This document shows positions 20,813 through 30,349 of a stretch of 64,000 nucleotides of DNA, one piece after another. The stretch comes from Pseudomonas fluorescens (lineage in GTDB: Bacteria > Pseudomonadota > Gammaproteobacteria > Pseudomonadales > Pseudomonadaceae), in the NCBI RefSeq assembly GCF_001307155.1, contig NZ_CP012830.1, positions 1,419,501-1,483,500 on the forward strand. The letters are read 5' to 3'. The translations under genes were made by a program, and so were the position numbers. The first letter of the stretch is position 1. The number at the start of each line of letters is the position of its first letter. The notes under the pieces were generated by a model. The model searched no databases, was not told where the DNA came from, and worked only from the letters and a program-made list of their open reading frames with translations.

Positions 20813-21822
20813 TACTTGACGCCCCGTGCTTGGACCAGCATTTCAGACAACTGATGTACAGCCATGGCGTACATCACGCTGCGGTTATAACGCGTAATCG
20901 CGTAAAAATTCTTCAGGCCCATCCAGTATTCAGGGCCATTGTCACCTTCAAGCCTGAAAGCCGTGACTGGCATATCATCGCGCAGCGCATCATGACTCGA
21001 CCAGCCCAACGCCCGCAACTCCCCGACGGTTTTCGTCGGCTCGATGCCGGTGGTCAAGCCGTCGTCGACCTGATCGCCGCGCACATCGGCCCGGCTGACC
21101 ACCGGTTCGCCTGCCTCCCAGCCGTGACGCTTGAAATAGCTGGCAACGCTGCCGATGGCATCGTCCGGATTGGTCCAGATATTAATGTGGCCATCACCGT
21201 CGAAATCCACCGCGTAGGCGCGAAAGCTGCTCGGCATGAACTGCGGCAAGCCCATGGCGCCGGCGTACGAGCCTTTGAGCGTCAGCGGATCGACCTGCTC
21301 TTCACGCGCCAGCAGCAGGAACTCACGCAATTCCTTGCGGAAGAATTCTGCACGTGGAGGGTAGTCGAAACTGAGGGTCGACAACGCGTCGATCACCCGA
21401 TAATTACCGGTATTTCGGCCGAAAAAGGTTTCAACGCCGATGATCGAGACGATCACCTGCGCTGGAACGCCGTATTCCCGCTCGGCGCGAGCCAGCGCCG
21501 CTTCGTGCTGGCGCCAGAAATCCACGCCCCGGGCGATCCGCGCGTCGGTCAAGAACATCGGGCGATATTCCTTCCATTGCTTGACCCGCTCGGCCGGTCG
21601 GGAGATCGCGTCGAGAATCGATTGCTTGCGCTCGGCCTCGCGGAACACGCCCATCAGCTGTTCACCGGCAAAACCATAGTCGCGGGTCATTTCACCGACG
21701 AATTCGGCCACTTGGGGCGAGCCTTCATAATCGCCGGCCAGCGCTTCCTGCGCTGCACCAAGGATGCTTACCAGGCCGACCCACGGAGCGTATCGAGTCG
21801 CCCAGCCACGCATTACTTGCAT
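20812..21822 (-). CDS. mltB: Lytic murein transglycosylase B
   Basis: This 336-residue GH103 enzyme has its catalytic glutamate at Glu131 in IGVETFFGRNTG, with GAMGLPQFMPSSF downstream. The N-terminus is a signal sequence (APWVGLVSILGAAQEALAG) without a lipobox cysteine, so it looks periplasmic and soluble like the P. aeruginosa SltB1. The frame is open to a GTG at 21858. I chose the ATG at 21822, which is preceded by AAGGTGA at good spacing and starts at the signal peptide. TAATG overlap links it to rlpA. Confidence 0.92.
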   Translation of the reverse strand: MQVMRGWATRYAPWVGLVSILGAAQEALAGDYEGSPQVAEFVGEMTRDYGFAGEQLMGVFREAERKQSILDAISRPAERVKQWKEYRPMFLTDARIARGVDFWRQHEAALARAEREYGVPAQVIVSIIGVETFFGRNTGNYRVIDALSTLSFDYPPRAEFFRKELREFLLLAREEQVDPLTLKGSYAGAMGLPQFMPSSFRAYAVDFDGDGHINIWTNPDDAIGSVASYFKRHGWEAGEPVVSRADVRGDQVDDGLTTGIEPTKTVGELRALGWSSHDALRDDMPVTAFRLEGDNGPEYWMGLKNFYAITRYNRSVMYAMAVHQLSEMLVQARGVK

Positions 21823-21839
21823 TGAAATCTTCACCTTAT

Positions 21840-22985
21840 TCAAACCTGTGCGATCCACTTACGATGGGTATGGATCGACATCAAAACCCCAAACGCTGAC
21901 AGCAGCGTCACCAGCGAAGTTCCGCCGTAGCTAATGAACGGCAACGGCACCCCCACCACCGGCAACAGGCCACTGACCATACCGATGTTGACGAAAACGT
22001 AAACAAAAAACGTCATGGTCAGGCTGCCGGCGAGCAATTTGCCGAACAATGTCTGCGCCTGGGCGGTAATCACCAGCCCACGGCCAATCAACAGCAGGTA
22101 AATCAGCAGCAAGGCGCAAATGCCCACCAGACCGAACTCTTCGCCCATCACCGCAATGATGAAGTCGGTGTGGCTTTCCGGCAGAAAGTCCAGGTGCGAC
22201 TGGGTGCCCAGCAGCCAGCCTTTACCGAACACGCCGCCGGAACCGATGGCGGCCTTGGACTGAATGATGTTCCAGCCGGTGCCGAGCGGATCGCTCTCCG
22301 GGTCGAGGAAGGTCAGGATCCGCTGCTTCTGGTAGTCATGCATGATGAAGAACCACATCGCGACCGCCACCGGCACGGCTGCCGCGACCACGCTGAGGAT
22401 CCAGCGCCAGCGCAGGCCACCCATGAACAGCACGAAAGCACCGCCCGCAAGGATCAGCAGCGACGTGCCGAGGTCTGGCTGACGCACGATCAGTATGAAC
22501 GGCAAGCCGATCAGGAACAGACTGACCCCGACATGCTTGAGTTGCGGTGGCAACGTGCGCTTGGACAGGTACCAGGCAATCGTCGCCGGCATCAGGATCT
22601 TCATGAATTCCGAGGGCTGGAAGCGAATCACCCCGGGAATGTTGATCCAGCGCGTCGCGCCCATGGCGTTGTGGCCCATCACGTCCACCACCACCAGCAA
22701 GATCACCCCGAGCACATAGCCCAGCGGCACCCAACGCGCCATGAAACGCGGTTCGAACTGGGCGATGACGATCATCGACACCAGGCCGATCCCGAACGAA
22801 GTCGCTTGTTTGGCCAGCAGGTCCCAGCTCTTGCCACTCGCCGAATACAGCACGAACAGGCTGCCGGCCGCGAGGATCAGCAGCAGGATCAGCAACGGGC
22901 CATCGATGTGCAGGCGTTGCAACAGCGTCGCGCGGCGACGCATCACATCCTCACTGGAGAGGATGCGATCAAAATTACTCTTCAC
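21840..22985 (-). CDS. rodA: Peptidoglycan glycosyltransferase RodA
   Basis: This 381-residue SEDS-family polymerase of the elongasome has about ten transmembrane helices. The family catalytic-aspartate region is GWNIIQSKAAIGSGGVFGKGW with PESHTDFI. It works with PBP2, encoded immediately upstream. I chose the GTG at 22985 (Val-Lys-Ser-Asn-Phe-Asp-Arg), because it matches the pseudomonad N-terminus. The longer frame to 23108 is antisense-like sequence inside mrdA. The start overlaps the mrdA end by 11 bases. Confidence 0.94.
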   Translation of the reverse strand: MKSNFDRILSSEDVMRRRATLLQRLHIDGPLLILLLILAAGSLFVLYSASGKSWDLLAKQATSFGIGLVSMIVIAQFEPRFMARWVPLGYVLGVILLVVVDVMGHNAMGATRWINIPGVIRFQPSEFMKILMPATIAWYLSKRTLPPQLKHVGVSLFLIGLPFILIVRQPDLGTSLLILAGGAFVLFMGGLRWRWILSVVAAAVPVAVAMWFFIMHDYQKQRILTFLDPESDPLGTGWNIIQSKAAIGSGGVFGKGWLLGTQSHLDFLPESHTDFIIAVMGEEFGLVGICALLLIYLLLIGRGLVITAQAQTLFGKLLAGSLTMTFFVYVFVNIGMVSGLLPVVGVPLPFISYGGTSLVTLLSAFGVLMSIHTHRKWIAQV

Positions 22986-24870
22986 GGGCCGTAGCCTCCG
23001 CGCTGATAGGGCTGTCGTACTCGGGTTTGAGTCGGCCGTCCTGGCCCAGGAGCCAGGCATCCATGACTTGCCGCACCACTGGCGCCGCGACACCGGAGCC
23101 GGACTCACCGTTCTCGACCATCACCGCCACGGTGATTTTCGGGTTGTCGGCCGGCGCAAAGCCGACGAACAAGGCGTGGTCGCGGTGGCGTTCCTGAACC
23201 TTGGAGCGGTCGTACTTCTCGCCCTGTTTGATCGCGACCACCTGGGCGGTACCCGACTTGCCGGCAATCCGGTATTGCGAGCCGATCGCCGCTTTACGCG
23301 CGGTGCCGCGGGCACCGTGCATCACTTGCTGCATGCCGTGGTTGACCTTGGTCCAGTCCGACGCATCACGCAGAACGATGTCCGGCATCGGGTTCGGGTC
23401 CTGCGGCTTCTGGCCTTCGATGGTTTTCGCCAGGTGCGGACGGTTCCACTTGCCCTTGTTGGCGACCAGCGCCGTGGCCTGGGCCAACTGCAACGGGGTG
23501 GACTGCATGTAGCCCTGGCCGATCCCCAGAATCAGCGTTTCACCCGGGAACCACGCCTGACGTCGGGTCGCGCGTTTCCATTCGCGGGATGGCATCAGCC
23601 CCGGCGACTCTTCGAACATGTCCAGCGAGACCTTCTGGCCGATACCGAACTTGCCCATATAGGCCGCCAACCGATCGATCCCCAGCTTGTGCGCCAGGTC
23701 GTAGAAGTAGGTGTCGTTGGAACGCATGATCGCCGTGTCCAGATCCACATAGCCGTCGCCGGTGCGGTTCCAGTTACGGTATTTGTGATCGTAGTTGGGC
23801 AGCATGTAGTAACCCGGGTCGAAAACCCGGGTCGAGGCCGTCACGACGCCAGAGTCCAGCCCGGCAATTGCCACGGCCGGCTTGATGGTCGAACCCGGCG
23901 GGTACAGGCCGCGCAGCACGCGGTTGAACAGTGGCCGGTCGATCGAGTCACGCAACTCGGCGTAAGCCTTGAAGCTGATGCCGGTCACGAACAGGTTCGG
24001 GTCAAAACTCGGCTGGCTGACCATTGCCAGCACTTCGCCGGTGTTCGGGTCCAGCGCTACCACGGCACCACGGCGCCCGCCCAATGCGGCTTCCGCGGCT
24101 TCCTGCAACTTGATGTCCAGGCTCAGGACGATGTCCTTGCCGGGGATCGGATCGGTACGCTTGAGCACCCGCAGTACGCGGCCACGGGCGTTGGTCTCGA
24201 CTTCTTCGTAACCGACCTGACCGTGCAATTCTGGCTCGTAGAAGCGCTCGATACCGGTTTTGCCAATTTGATGGGTGCCGCTGTAAGCCACCGGATCCAG
24301 AGTCTTCAGTTCTTTCTCGTTGATCCGCCCCATGTACCCGACCGAGTGCGCAAAATGCGGACCCTGCGGATAGTGACGTACCAGTTGCGCAACCACTTCG
24401 ACGCCCGGCAGGCGGAACTGATTCACCGCGATCCGGGCGATCTGCTCTTCCGTCAGCTCGAACAGGATCGGCACCGGCTCGAACGGTCGGCGCCCCTGCT
24501 TCATGCGCTTTTCGAAGACCGCCCGATCTTCAGGCGTCAGTTGCAGCACCTCAACGATGACATCGAGCACTTGCTTCCAGTCACCCGAACGCTCGCGGGT
24601 CATGCTCAGACTGAAGCTGGGCCGGTTATCGGCCACCACCACGCCATTACGGTCATAGATCAGCCCGCGAGTCGGCGGAATCGGCTGAACGTGAACGCGG
24701 TTGTTTTCCGACAGCGTCGAGTGGTACTCGTACTGAATCACTTGCAGGAAATACAGCCGCGCAATCAGCACGCCGATCAGCGTGACCACCGCAATTGCCC
24801 CGAACACGACCCGGCCGCGCACCAGACGGGCGTCTTTCTCGTGGTCCTTGATGCGGATCGGCTGAGACAT
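22975..24870 (-). CDS. mrdA: Penicillin-binding protein 2
   Basis: This 631-residue transpeptidase is dedicated to cell elongation. One N-terminal transmembrane helix (about residues 20-42) is followed by a pedestal domain. The transpeptidase domain has S327-x-x-K330 in PPGSTIKPAVA, an SxN-type motif (RSNDTYFY) and KSGTAQ. The C-terminal tail is acidic. It is followed by rodA with overlapping ends and preceded by rlmH at 12 bp. Confidence 0.96.
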   Translation of the reverse strand: MSQPIRIKDHEKDARLVRGRVVFGAIAVVTLIGVLIARLYFLQVIQYEYHSTLSENNRVHVQPIPPTRGLIYDRNGVVVADNRPSFSLSMTRERSGDWKQVLDVIVEVLQLTPEDRAVFEKRMKQGRRPFEPVPILFELTEEQIARIAVNQFRLPGVEVVAQLVRHYPQGPHFAHSVGYMGRINEKELKTLDPVAYSGTHQIGKTGIERFYEPELHGQVGYEEVETNARGRVLRVLKRTDPIPGKDIVLSLDIKLQEAAEAALGGRRGAVVALDPNTGEVLAMVSQPSFDPNLFVTGISFKAYAELRDSIDRPLFNRVLRGLYPPGSTIKPAVAIAGLDSGVVTASTRVFDPGYYMLPNYDHKYRNWNRTGDGYVDLDTAIMRSNDTYFYDLAHKLGIDRLAAYMGKFGIGQKVSLDMFEESPGLMPSREWKRATRRQAWFPGETLILGIGQGYMQSTPLQLAQATALVANKGKWNRPHLAKTIEGQKPQDPNPMPDIVLRDASDWTKVNHGMQQVMHGARGTARKAAIGSQYRIAGKSGTAQVVAIKQGEKYDRSKVQERHRDHALFVGFAPADNPKITVAVMVENGESGSGVAAPVVRQVMDAWLLGQDGRLKPEYDSPISAEATAREE

Positions 24871-24882
24871 GGGGGCGCTGAA

Positions 24883-25350
24883 CTACTTGTGGTAAGGGTG
24901 CCCGGACAGCACGGTCCAGGCGCGATACAACTGTTCACCGATCAGGATCCGCACCAGTGGGTGCGGCAGGGTCAGGGGCGACAACGACCAGCGCTGATCA
25001 GCCCGCGCGCAGACTTCCGGCGCCAGCCCTTCGGGACCGCCGACCATGAAGTTCACCGTACGCGAGTCCAGCCGCCAGCGGTCCAGTTCGACCGCCAATT
25101 GCTCGGTGCTCCAGGGCTTGCCGTGAACCTCGAGGGTGACGATGCGCTCATTCGGGCCGACCTTGGCCAGCATGGCTTCGCCTTCCTGGCGAATGAAGCG
25201 CGCCACGTCAGCGTTCTTGCCACGGGTGTTGAGCGGAATTTCCACCAGTTCCAGCGCCAGCTCGGAAGGAAGACGCTTGGCATATTCATGCCAGCCTTCT
25301 TCCACCCACTTGGGCATGCGTGAACCGACGGCGATCAGACGCAGTCGCAC
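24883..25350 (-). CDS. rlmH: 23S rRNA (pseudouridine1915-N3)-methyltransferase RlmH
   Basis: This 155-residue SPOUT methyltransferase modifies pseudouridine 1915 in helix 69. The knot region is visible as [14 protein letters not shown] and the C-terminal [18 protein letters not shown] with YHK at the very end. It lies between rsfS and mrdA, a conserved order. Confidence 0.96.
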   Translation of the reverse strand: MRLRLIAVGSRMPKWVEEGWHEYAKRLPSELALELVEIPLNTRGKNADVARFIRQEGEAMLAKVGPNERIVTLEVHGKPWSTEQLAVELDRWRLDSRTVNFMVGGPEGLAPEVCARADQRWSLSPLTLPHPLVRILIGEQLYRAWTVLSGHPYHK

Positions 25351-25359
25351 AGCGAACCC

Positions 25360-25854
25360 TTATTGCTGGTCTTTGTTGAGCTTGGTGAAATGCTCGTGAC
25401 CGACTTCAGGGCTGTGGTGCTTGCCATCGGTGGCACGGCTCAGCTCGGCACCTTCCCACAGACGCTCCAGGTCGTAGAACTGGCGGGCCGAGGCGGTCAT
25501 CATGTGTACGATGACATCGTCCATATCCAGCAGTACCCAGTCACTGTCGCCCTTGCCTTCTTCACCCAGCGGCTTGACGCCTTGGGCCTTGACCGCCTCG
25601 CGGACCTTATCCAGCATCGCGCCGATCTGACGGTTGGAAGTACCTGTAGCGATGATCATGAAGTCAGTGATGCTCTGCTTTTCACGAACGTCGATCACCA
25701 GAATGTCCTGGGCCTTGACGTCTTCCAGAGCCGCTACGGCGACCTTGACCAGCTCTTCGCCGACGAGTGCCGGGCCGGTTTCAGCCGCTACTGGCAGCGG
25801 GGCGCTCTTGAACGAACCTTTGCGCTTTACTTTAGTTACGTCTTTGTCAGTCAT
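25360..25854 (-). CDS. rsfS: Ribosomal silencing factor RsfS
   Basis: This 164-residue protein blocks joining of the 50S subunit by binding uL14 when nutrients are limiting. The core domain covers about residues 36-140 (VEDVKAQDILVIDVREK-like start, then DFMIIATGTSNRQIGAM and WVLLDMDDVIVHMM). The N-terminal 30 residues are a basic extension that not all homologs have, and a later start cannot be excluded. It lies 9 bases upstream of rlmH. Confidence 0.92.
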   Translation of the reverse strand: MTDKDVTKVKRKGSFKSAPLPVAAETGPALVGEELVKVAVAALEDVKAQDILVIDVREKQSITDFMIIATGTSNRQIGAMLDKVREAVKAQGVKPLGEEGKGDSDWVLLDMDDVIVHMMTASARQFYDLERLWEGAELSRATDGKHHSPEVGHEHFTKLNKDQQ

Positions 25855-25927
25855 ATAAAACTCGTTTTGCTCGTATGTTCGGGCGCTTCAATACACGTTG
25901 TTGCCACGTGCCTCAAAGCACTCCTAT

Positions 25928-26617
25928 TCAGTTCGACGCACGGTAAAGTCCGTGCGCATCGATATAGGCCAGGACCGCGTCGGGCACCAGGAAACGTACC
26001 GACTTACCGCTGGCCAGCAGTTGACGGATCTGGGTGGCGGATACCGCGAGCGGCGTCTGCCAGACGAATGCAATCTGTCCGCTCGACCCTTTGAGGGCCA
26101 GCGGGTCGCTCACCGAGCGCGCTGCCAGCAGGTTGCGCAAGGCATCCGGCGGTTCGCTGTCGGCATCCGGGCGTTGCAGCACCAGGATGTGGCAATGCTG
26201 GAGCAACTCTTCCCAGCGGTGCCAAGTGGGCAGGCCGCAAAATGCGTCCCAGCCCAAAAGTAGAAACAACTGGTCATCAGCGGCGAGTTCCGCACGCATC
26301 AGTTCCAGGGTGTCGATAGTGTAGGACGGCTTGTCGCGCTTGAGCTCGCGGTCATCCACTACCAACGGTGCTATACCGGCCACCGCGCGCTCGACCATCG
26401 CCAGACGGTCTTGCGCCGAAACCTGCGGCGTATCCCGATGCGGCGGCCTGGCGCTGGGCGTCAGGCGCAACTCATCGAGAGCCAGTGATTCAGCCACTTC
26501 CAGTGCACTGCGCAAATGGCCGATGTGCACCGGATCGAAGGTCCCGCCCAGGACGCCAATGCGCCGAGGGCCGGTTTCACTGGCGGTCACTGCGGCGCTC
26601 TGGCCGAGATCGCCCAA
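25928..26617 (-). CDS. nadD: Nicotinate-nucleotide adenylyltransferase NadD
   Basis: This 229-residue enzyme makes NaAD from NaMN and ATP. The nucleotidyltransferase motif [13 protein letters not shown] contains H31 and H34 of the HxGH signature, and the C-terminal [12 protein letters not shown] segment is the second ATP-binding motif. I chose TTG at 26617, one base after the proA stop and preceded by AGGAG at 10 bases. An ATG at 26653 overlapping proA and a GTG at 26590 are alternatives. The order proA-nadD-rsfS-rlmH is conserved. Confidence 0.9.
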   Translation of the reverse strand: MGDLGQSAAVTASETGPRRIGVLGGTFDPVHIGHLRSALEVAESLALDELRLTPSARPPHRDTPQVSAQDRLAMVERAVAGIAPLVVDDRELKRDKPSYTIDTLELMRAELAADDQLFLLLGWDAFCGLPTWHRWEELLQHCHILVLQRPDADSEPPDALRNLLAARSVSDPLALKGSSGQIAFVWQTPLAVSATQIRQLLASGKSVRFLVPDAVLAYIDAHGLYRASN

Positions 26618-26618
26618 G

Positions 26619-27890
26619 TCAGACCGGCTCCTGGCCGCGCAACTGGCCATCACCGACCACGATGTACTTCTCGCAGGTCAGACCTTCGAGGCCCACCGGG
26701 CCGCGGGCGTGCAGCTTATCAGTAGAAATGCCAATCTCGGCACCCAATCCGTATTCGAAGCCATCGGCAAAGCACGTCGGGGTGTTGATCATCACCGAGG
26801 CCGAATCGACTTCAGCCACGAAACGCCGGGCTTCGCCCTGGTGTTCGCTGACGATCGAGTCGGTGTGGTGCGAGCCGTAATGGTTGATGTGCTCGATTGC
26901 CTGGTCCAGGCCGTCGACCACCAGGATCGACAGGATCGGCGCCAGGTATTCGGTGCTCCAGTCTTCTTCAGTCGCGGCCACGACGTCGATGATCGCCCGG
27001 GTGCGCTCGCAACCGCGCAGTTCGACGCCTTTTTCGCGGAACTGTTCAGCCATCGCTGGCAGGAATTGCTTGGCGACCGCTTGATCGACCAACAGGGTTT
27101 CCATCGCGCCGCAGATGCCGTAACGGTAAGTCTTGGCGTTGAACGCAATGCGCTGGGCTTTCGGCAACTCGGCGTGGGCACTGACATACACGTGGCAGAT
27201 ACCGTCCAGGTGCTTGATCACTGGCACGCGAGCGTCGCGACTGACCCGTTCGATCAGGCCCTTGCCGCCGCGCGGTACGATCACGTCGACATACTCGGGC
27301 ATGGTGATCAACGCACCAACGGCAGCACGGTCGGTGGTTTCGACCACTTGCACCACGGCCGCCGGCAAACCGGCTTCAGCCAGACCGCGCTGAATGCAGG
27401 CAGCAATCGCACGGTTGGAATGAATGGCCTCGGAACCACCGCGCAGGATGGTTGCGTTACCCGACTTCAAGCACAGGCTCGCGGCATCGATGGTCACGTT
27501 TGGCCGCGACTCATAGATGATCCCGACCACGCCCAGGGGTACGCGCATCTTGCCGACCTGAATACCCGACGGCCGGTAACTCATGTCGCGGATCGCGCCA
27601 ACCGGATCGGGCAGCGCCGCCACCTGACGCAAACCGACGATCATGCCGTCGATGCGTGCGGGGGTCAGGGCCAGACGTTCGAGCATGGCCGGCTCAAGCC
27701 CATTGGCCCGGCCTGCGGCCAGATCCAGCTCATTGGCGGCGGTCAACTCGGCGCGAGCGTTATCCAAAGCGTCGGCGGCAGCCAGCAGGGCGCGGTTTTT
27801 CTGCGCGGTACTGGCACGGCCGATCACGCGGGAAGCGTCGCGGGCAGCGCGACCCAAACGGGTCATGTAGTCAAGAACGGACTCAGTCAT
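26619..27890 (-). CDS. proA: Gamma-glutamyl phosphate reductase
   Basis: This 423-residue NADPH enzyme reduces gamma-glutamyl phosphate to the semialdehyde, the second step of proline synthesis. The catalytic cysteine lies in [16 protein letters not shown]. The cofactor segment is [24 protein letters not shown] (split over two strands and helices). It is in the aldehyde dehydrogenase superfamily. The stop is one base before the nadD start proposed here. Upstream DNA is divergent from the glycosylase gene at 28053. Confidence 0.96.
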   Translation of the reverse strand: MTESVLDYMTRLGRAARDASRVIGRASTAQKNRALLAAADALDNARAELTAANELDLAAGRANGLEPAMLERLALTPARIDGMIVGLRQVAALPDPVGAIRDMSYRPSGIQVGKMRVPLGVVGIIYESRPNVTIDAASLCLKSGNATILRGGSEAIHSNRAIAACIQRGLAEAGLPAAVVQVVETTDRAAVGALITMPEYVDVIVPRGGKGLIERVSRDARVPVIKHLDGICHVYVSAHAELPKAQRIAFNAKTYRYGICGAMETLLVDQAVAKQFLPAMAEQFREKGVELRGCERTRAIIDVVAATEEDWSTEYLAPILSILVVDGLDQAIEHINHYGSHHTDSIVSEHQGEARRFVAEVDSASVMINTPTCFADGFEYGLGAEIGISTDKLHARGPVGLEGLTCEKYIVVGDGQLRGQEPV

Positions 27891-28052
27891 GGTCTCTGTG
27901 GTCTTGGCAAAGAGGAAAGCGGCAGATTATAGCTGTCGCGCGCTCCTACTAACAGCAGTGACGGGCGGATGGTCGAAATGGGCAGTGTTCAGCCTCGATT
28001 AAGTCCGCAGTTGTTATCATTCCGTCATATTTACCTGATCTCTTCGGTCGCC

Positions 28053-28739
28053 ATGCCTATTTTGACCACAGCGAAATTGCCAAAAGCCCTGCCCGACAGC
28101 TTTTTCAACCGCGATGCTCAGCTACTTGCCTGTGAATTGCTGGGTAAAGTGATCCGCCATCGGGTCGGTGACCTGTGGCTTTCGGCGCGGATCATCGAGA
28201 CCGAAGCCTATTACTGCGAAGAAAAGGGCAGCCACGCCTCGCTTGGCTACACAGAAAAGCGTAAGGCTTTGTTTCTGGATGGCGGCCACATCTATATGTA
28301 CTACGCCCGTGGCGGCGATTCACTGAACTTCAGCGCCCACGGACCGGGCAATGCGGTGCTGATCAAATCGGCTTACCCGTGGGTCGATGAAATCTCCGGC
28401 CCGGCGAGCCTTGCGCAGATGCTGCTCAACAATCCCGACGCCAAGGGCCGACCGCGCCCCTCGCAAAAGCTCTGCGCCGGTCAGACCTTGCTGTGCAAGG
28501 CGCTGGGCCTGAAAGTACCGACCTGGGATGCCAAGCGCTTCGATCATGAAATACTGTTTGTCGAAGACGTCGGTGCACCTCCTCCGCATGTCATCCAGAC
28601 CACACGCCTGGGGATTCCTCATGGCCGCGATGAACACCTGATGTACCGCTTCGTCGACGGCGCTTACGCACCCTACTGCACCCGGAACCCCCTGCGACGC
28701 GGCCAGGTCGAAAACCGCGACTATTTCCTGCTTCCCTGA
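28053..28739 (+). CDS. DNA-3-methyladenine glycosylase (AAG/MPG type)
   Basis: This 228-residue base-excision enzyme removes alkylated purines. AAG-family features include ARIIETEAYY with the catalytic glutamate and the tyrosine that intercalates (MYYARGGDSLNFSA region). The segment NAVLIKSAYPW follows. The frame is open to 27969, but the ATG at 28053 (MPILTTAKLPKALPDSF) fits the usual length. It is divergent from proA. A strong hairpin terminator follows the stop. Confidence 0.92.
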   Translation: MPILTTAKLPKALPDSFFNRDAQLLACELLGKVIRHRVGDLWLSARIIETEAYYCEEKGSHASLGYTEKRKALFLDGGHIYMYYARGGDSLNFSAHGPGNAVLIKSAYPWVDEISGPASLAQMLLNNPDAKGRPRPSQKLCAGQTLLCKALGLKVPTWDAKRFDHEILFVEDVGAPPPHVIQTTRLGIPHGRDEHLMYRFVDGAYAPYCTRNPLRRGQVENRDYFLLP

Positions 28740-28770
28740 TTGGTGCTGCGGTCTGCAGCAAAAACACCCA

Positions 28771-28800
28771 CTGAGGGAGCGAGCTTGCTCGCTCCCTCAG
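28771..28800 (+). terminator. Hairpin terminator after the glycosylase gene
   Basis: A perfect 13-bp stem (CTGAGGGAGCGAG with its complement, loop CTTG) is followed by TTCATTTGATG. Its core resembles half of a REP unit. Confidence 0.65.
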
Positions 28801-28830
28801 TTCATTTGATGATTTGATGGAGTTGTACGT

Positions 28831-30147
28831 ATGGGCCCATGGCTCGATAGCCTGACTGTCTGGTTGACGGTCAATCCGCAATGGCTGGCGGTGGCGGTAT
28901 TCATAGTGGCCTGCGTTGAGTGCCTGGCAATTGTCGGGCTGATCGTGCCCGGCATCGTGTTGCTGTTTGCCATCACGGTACTGGCCGGCAGCGGCGCGTT
29001 GTCGCTGGGCGAAACACTGCTGCTGGGCTTCCTTGGCGGCCTGTTCGGCGATCTGCTGTCGTACTTCCTGGGCAGGCACTTCCACCAGAACATTCGGCGC
29101 TTGCCAGGGCTGCGCCACCATCCGGAATGGATCAGCGGCGCTGAAAACTATTTCCAGCGCTATGGCATCGCGAGCTTATTGGTCGGGCGCTTTATCGGCC
29201 CTTTGCGCCCGATGCTGCCAATGGTTGCCGGAATGTTCGACATGCCGTTCCCGCGCTTCTTTGCGGTCAGCTTGCTGGCGGGTGCCGGCTGGTCGGTGGC
29301 CTATCTGCTGCCGGGCTGGGCCACGGGCGCGGCGATTCGCCTGCCGCTGCCGGAAGGTTTCTGGCCTCAAGCCGGAGTGGTCGTCGGCAGTATCGCGGTA
29401 TTGGTGGGCCTGAGCATCAACAGCAGCTTGCGCGGTCATCGCCAGGCCACCGCACTGATTGCCGGCCTCAGCCTGCTGATACTCGGCGGGCTGTTCATAG
29501 GCTATCCGCACCTGAGCGCCTTCGATCAAGGCTTGATGACGCTGGTTCAAGAACACCGCAGCCCGGCGCTGGATGAAATCGCGGTAGTGCTCACCCAGGT
29601 CGGCGATTTCAAAAACATGTTTGTGATCAGCGCGGCGCTGACGATCCTGCTACTGATCACACGCCAATGGCGGCACATGATCTTCGCCGGCTGTACGCTG
29701 CTGATCACCGCGCTGCTGAACACCGGAACCAAGAACCTGTTCGCCCGGATGCGCCCGGAAGTACTGACCGACCCACTGACCAGCTACAGCATGCCCAGTG
29801 GTCATGCGTCAGGTTCGTTTGCGTTGTTCCTGACCCTCGCGGTGCTGGCCGGCCGAGGACAACCTCAGCGCATGCGCCTGACCTGGTTGCTGCTCGGTTG
29901 CCTGCCGCCTGCCGCCATCGCCCTGTCGCGGGTTTATCTCGGCGCACATTGGCCAACCGATATAACCGCCGGCGCGATGCTGGCGGCGTGCGTGTGTGCT
30001 GCCAGCCTGGCCGTGACCCAGCGCCAGACACCCTTGAGCCCTATGCCGGCCAAGGTCTGGTGGTCGGTGTTGCCGGTAATGCTGGCATTGTTCGGGTTCT
30101 TCGCGCTGTGGCACTTGCCTCATACATTGCAGCGGTATGCCTACTAG
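28831..30147 (+). CDS. DedA domain fused to a PAP2 phosphatase
   Basis: This 438-residue inner-membrane protein has two domains. Residues 1-190 are DedA-like (CLAIVGLIVPGIVLLF, then GRFIGPLRPMLPMVAGMFDMP, a family that flips undecaprenyl-phosphate or phosphatidylethanolamine). Residues 200-420 are a PAP2 phosphatase with all three motifs: KNLFARMRP, MPSGHASGS and SRVYLGAHWPTD. A protein that both flips and dephosphorylates lipid-linked pyrophosphates is the natural reading, but the substrate is not known. It stands alone between two hairpin elements. Confidence 0.9.
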   Translation: MGPWLDSLTVWLTVNPQWLAVAVFIVACVECLAIVGLIVPGIVLLFAITVLAGSGALSLGETLLLGFLGGLFGDLLSYFLGRHFHQNIRRLPGLRHHPEWISGAENYFQRYGIASLLVGRFIGPLRPMLPMVAGMFDMPFPRFFAVSLLAGAGWSVAYLLPGWATGAAIRLPLPEGFWPQAGVVVGSIAVLVGLSINSSLRGHRQATALIAGLSLLILGGLFIGYPHLSAFDQGLMTLVQEHRSPALDEIAVVLTQVGDFKNMFVISAALTILLLITRQWRHMIFAGCTLLITALLNTGTKNLFARMRPEVLTDPLTSYSMPSGHASGSFALFLTLAVLAGRGQPQRMRLTWLLLGCLPPAAIALSRVYLGAHWPTDITAGAMLAACVCAASLAVTQRQTPLSPMPAKVWWSVLPVMLALFGFFALWHLPHTLQRYAY

Positions 30148-30149
30148 GA

Positions 30150-30337
30150 TCTGTACGAAAACTCGCCGAGCGGCGATCAGGCAAGGCAAAAACAGGCGAG
30201 GAAGCGGAGTTTAGGCCCCTAAATGAGCATTATCCGCTGCGCGGCCCCTTCGGGCCGCCCTTCGGACGTTCTCACTCCGTTCGTCCGAGCCTGTTTTTAA
30301 CGCAGTCTGGTCGACGCGCAGGTAGTTTTCGTACAGA
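30150..30337. mobile_element. MITE-like structured repeat, copy A
   Basis: A 188-bp element starts 3 bases after the DedA-PAP2 stop. It has a perfect 14-bp terminal inverted repeat (30150-30163 with 30324-30337, tip TCTGTACGAAAACT). Inside are AAAAACAGGC/GCCTGTTTTT (30188-30197 with 30289-30298), TTTAGG/CCTAAA and GCGGCCCCTTCGGGCCGC. It is homologous to copy B at 32704-32839. No open frame, transposase or clear target-site duplication is seen, so it would be non-autonomous. Confidence 0.75.
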
Positions 30338-30349
30338 GACTGACAAGCG

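Noticed and set aside
22741..25323. 860-residue open frame on the plus strand opposite rodA, mrdA and rlmH
   Set aside because: It is antisense to three well-supported genes, has no recognisable domains and is explained by GC-rich third-position bias.
26331..27932. 533-residue plus-strand frame opposite proA and nadD
   Set aside because: Both minus-strand genes are complete and conserved; the plus frame shows no domain.
28771..28800. Hairpin considered as a full REP doublet
   Set aside because: Only one palindrome is present and no inverted partner lies nearby, so it is kept as a terminator.
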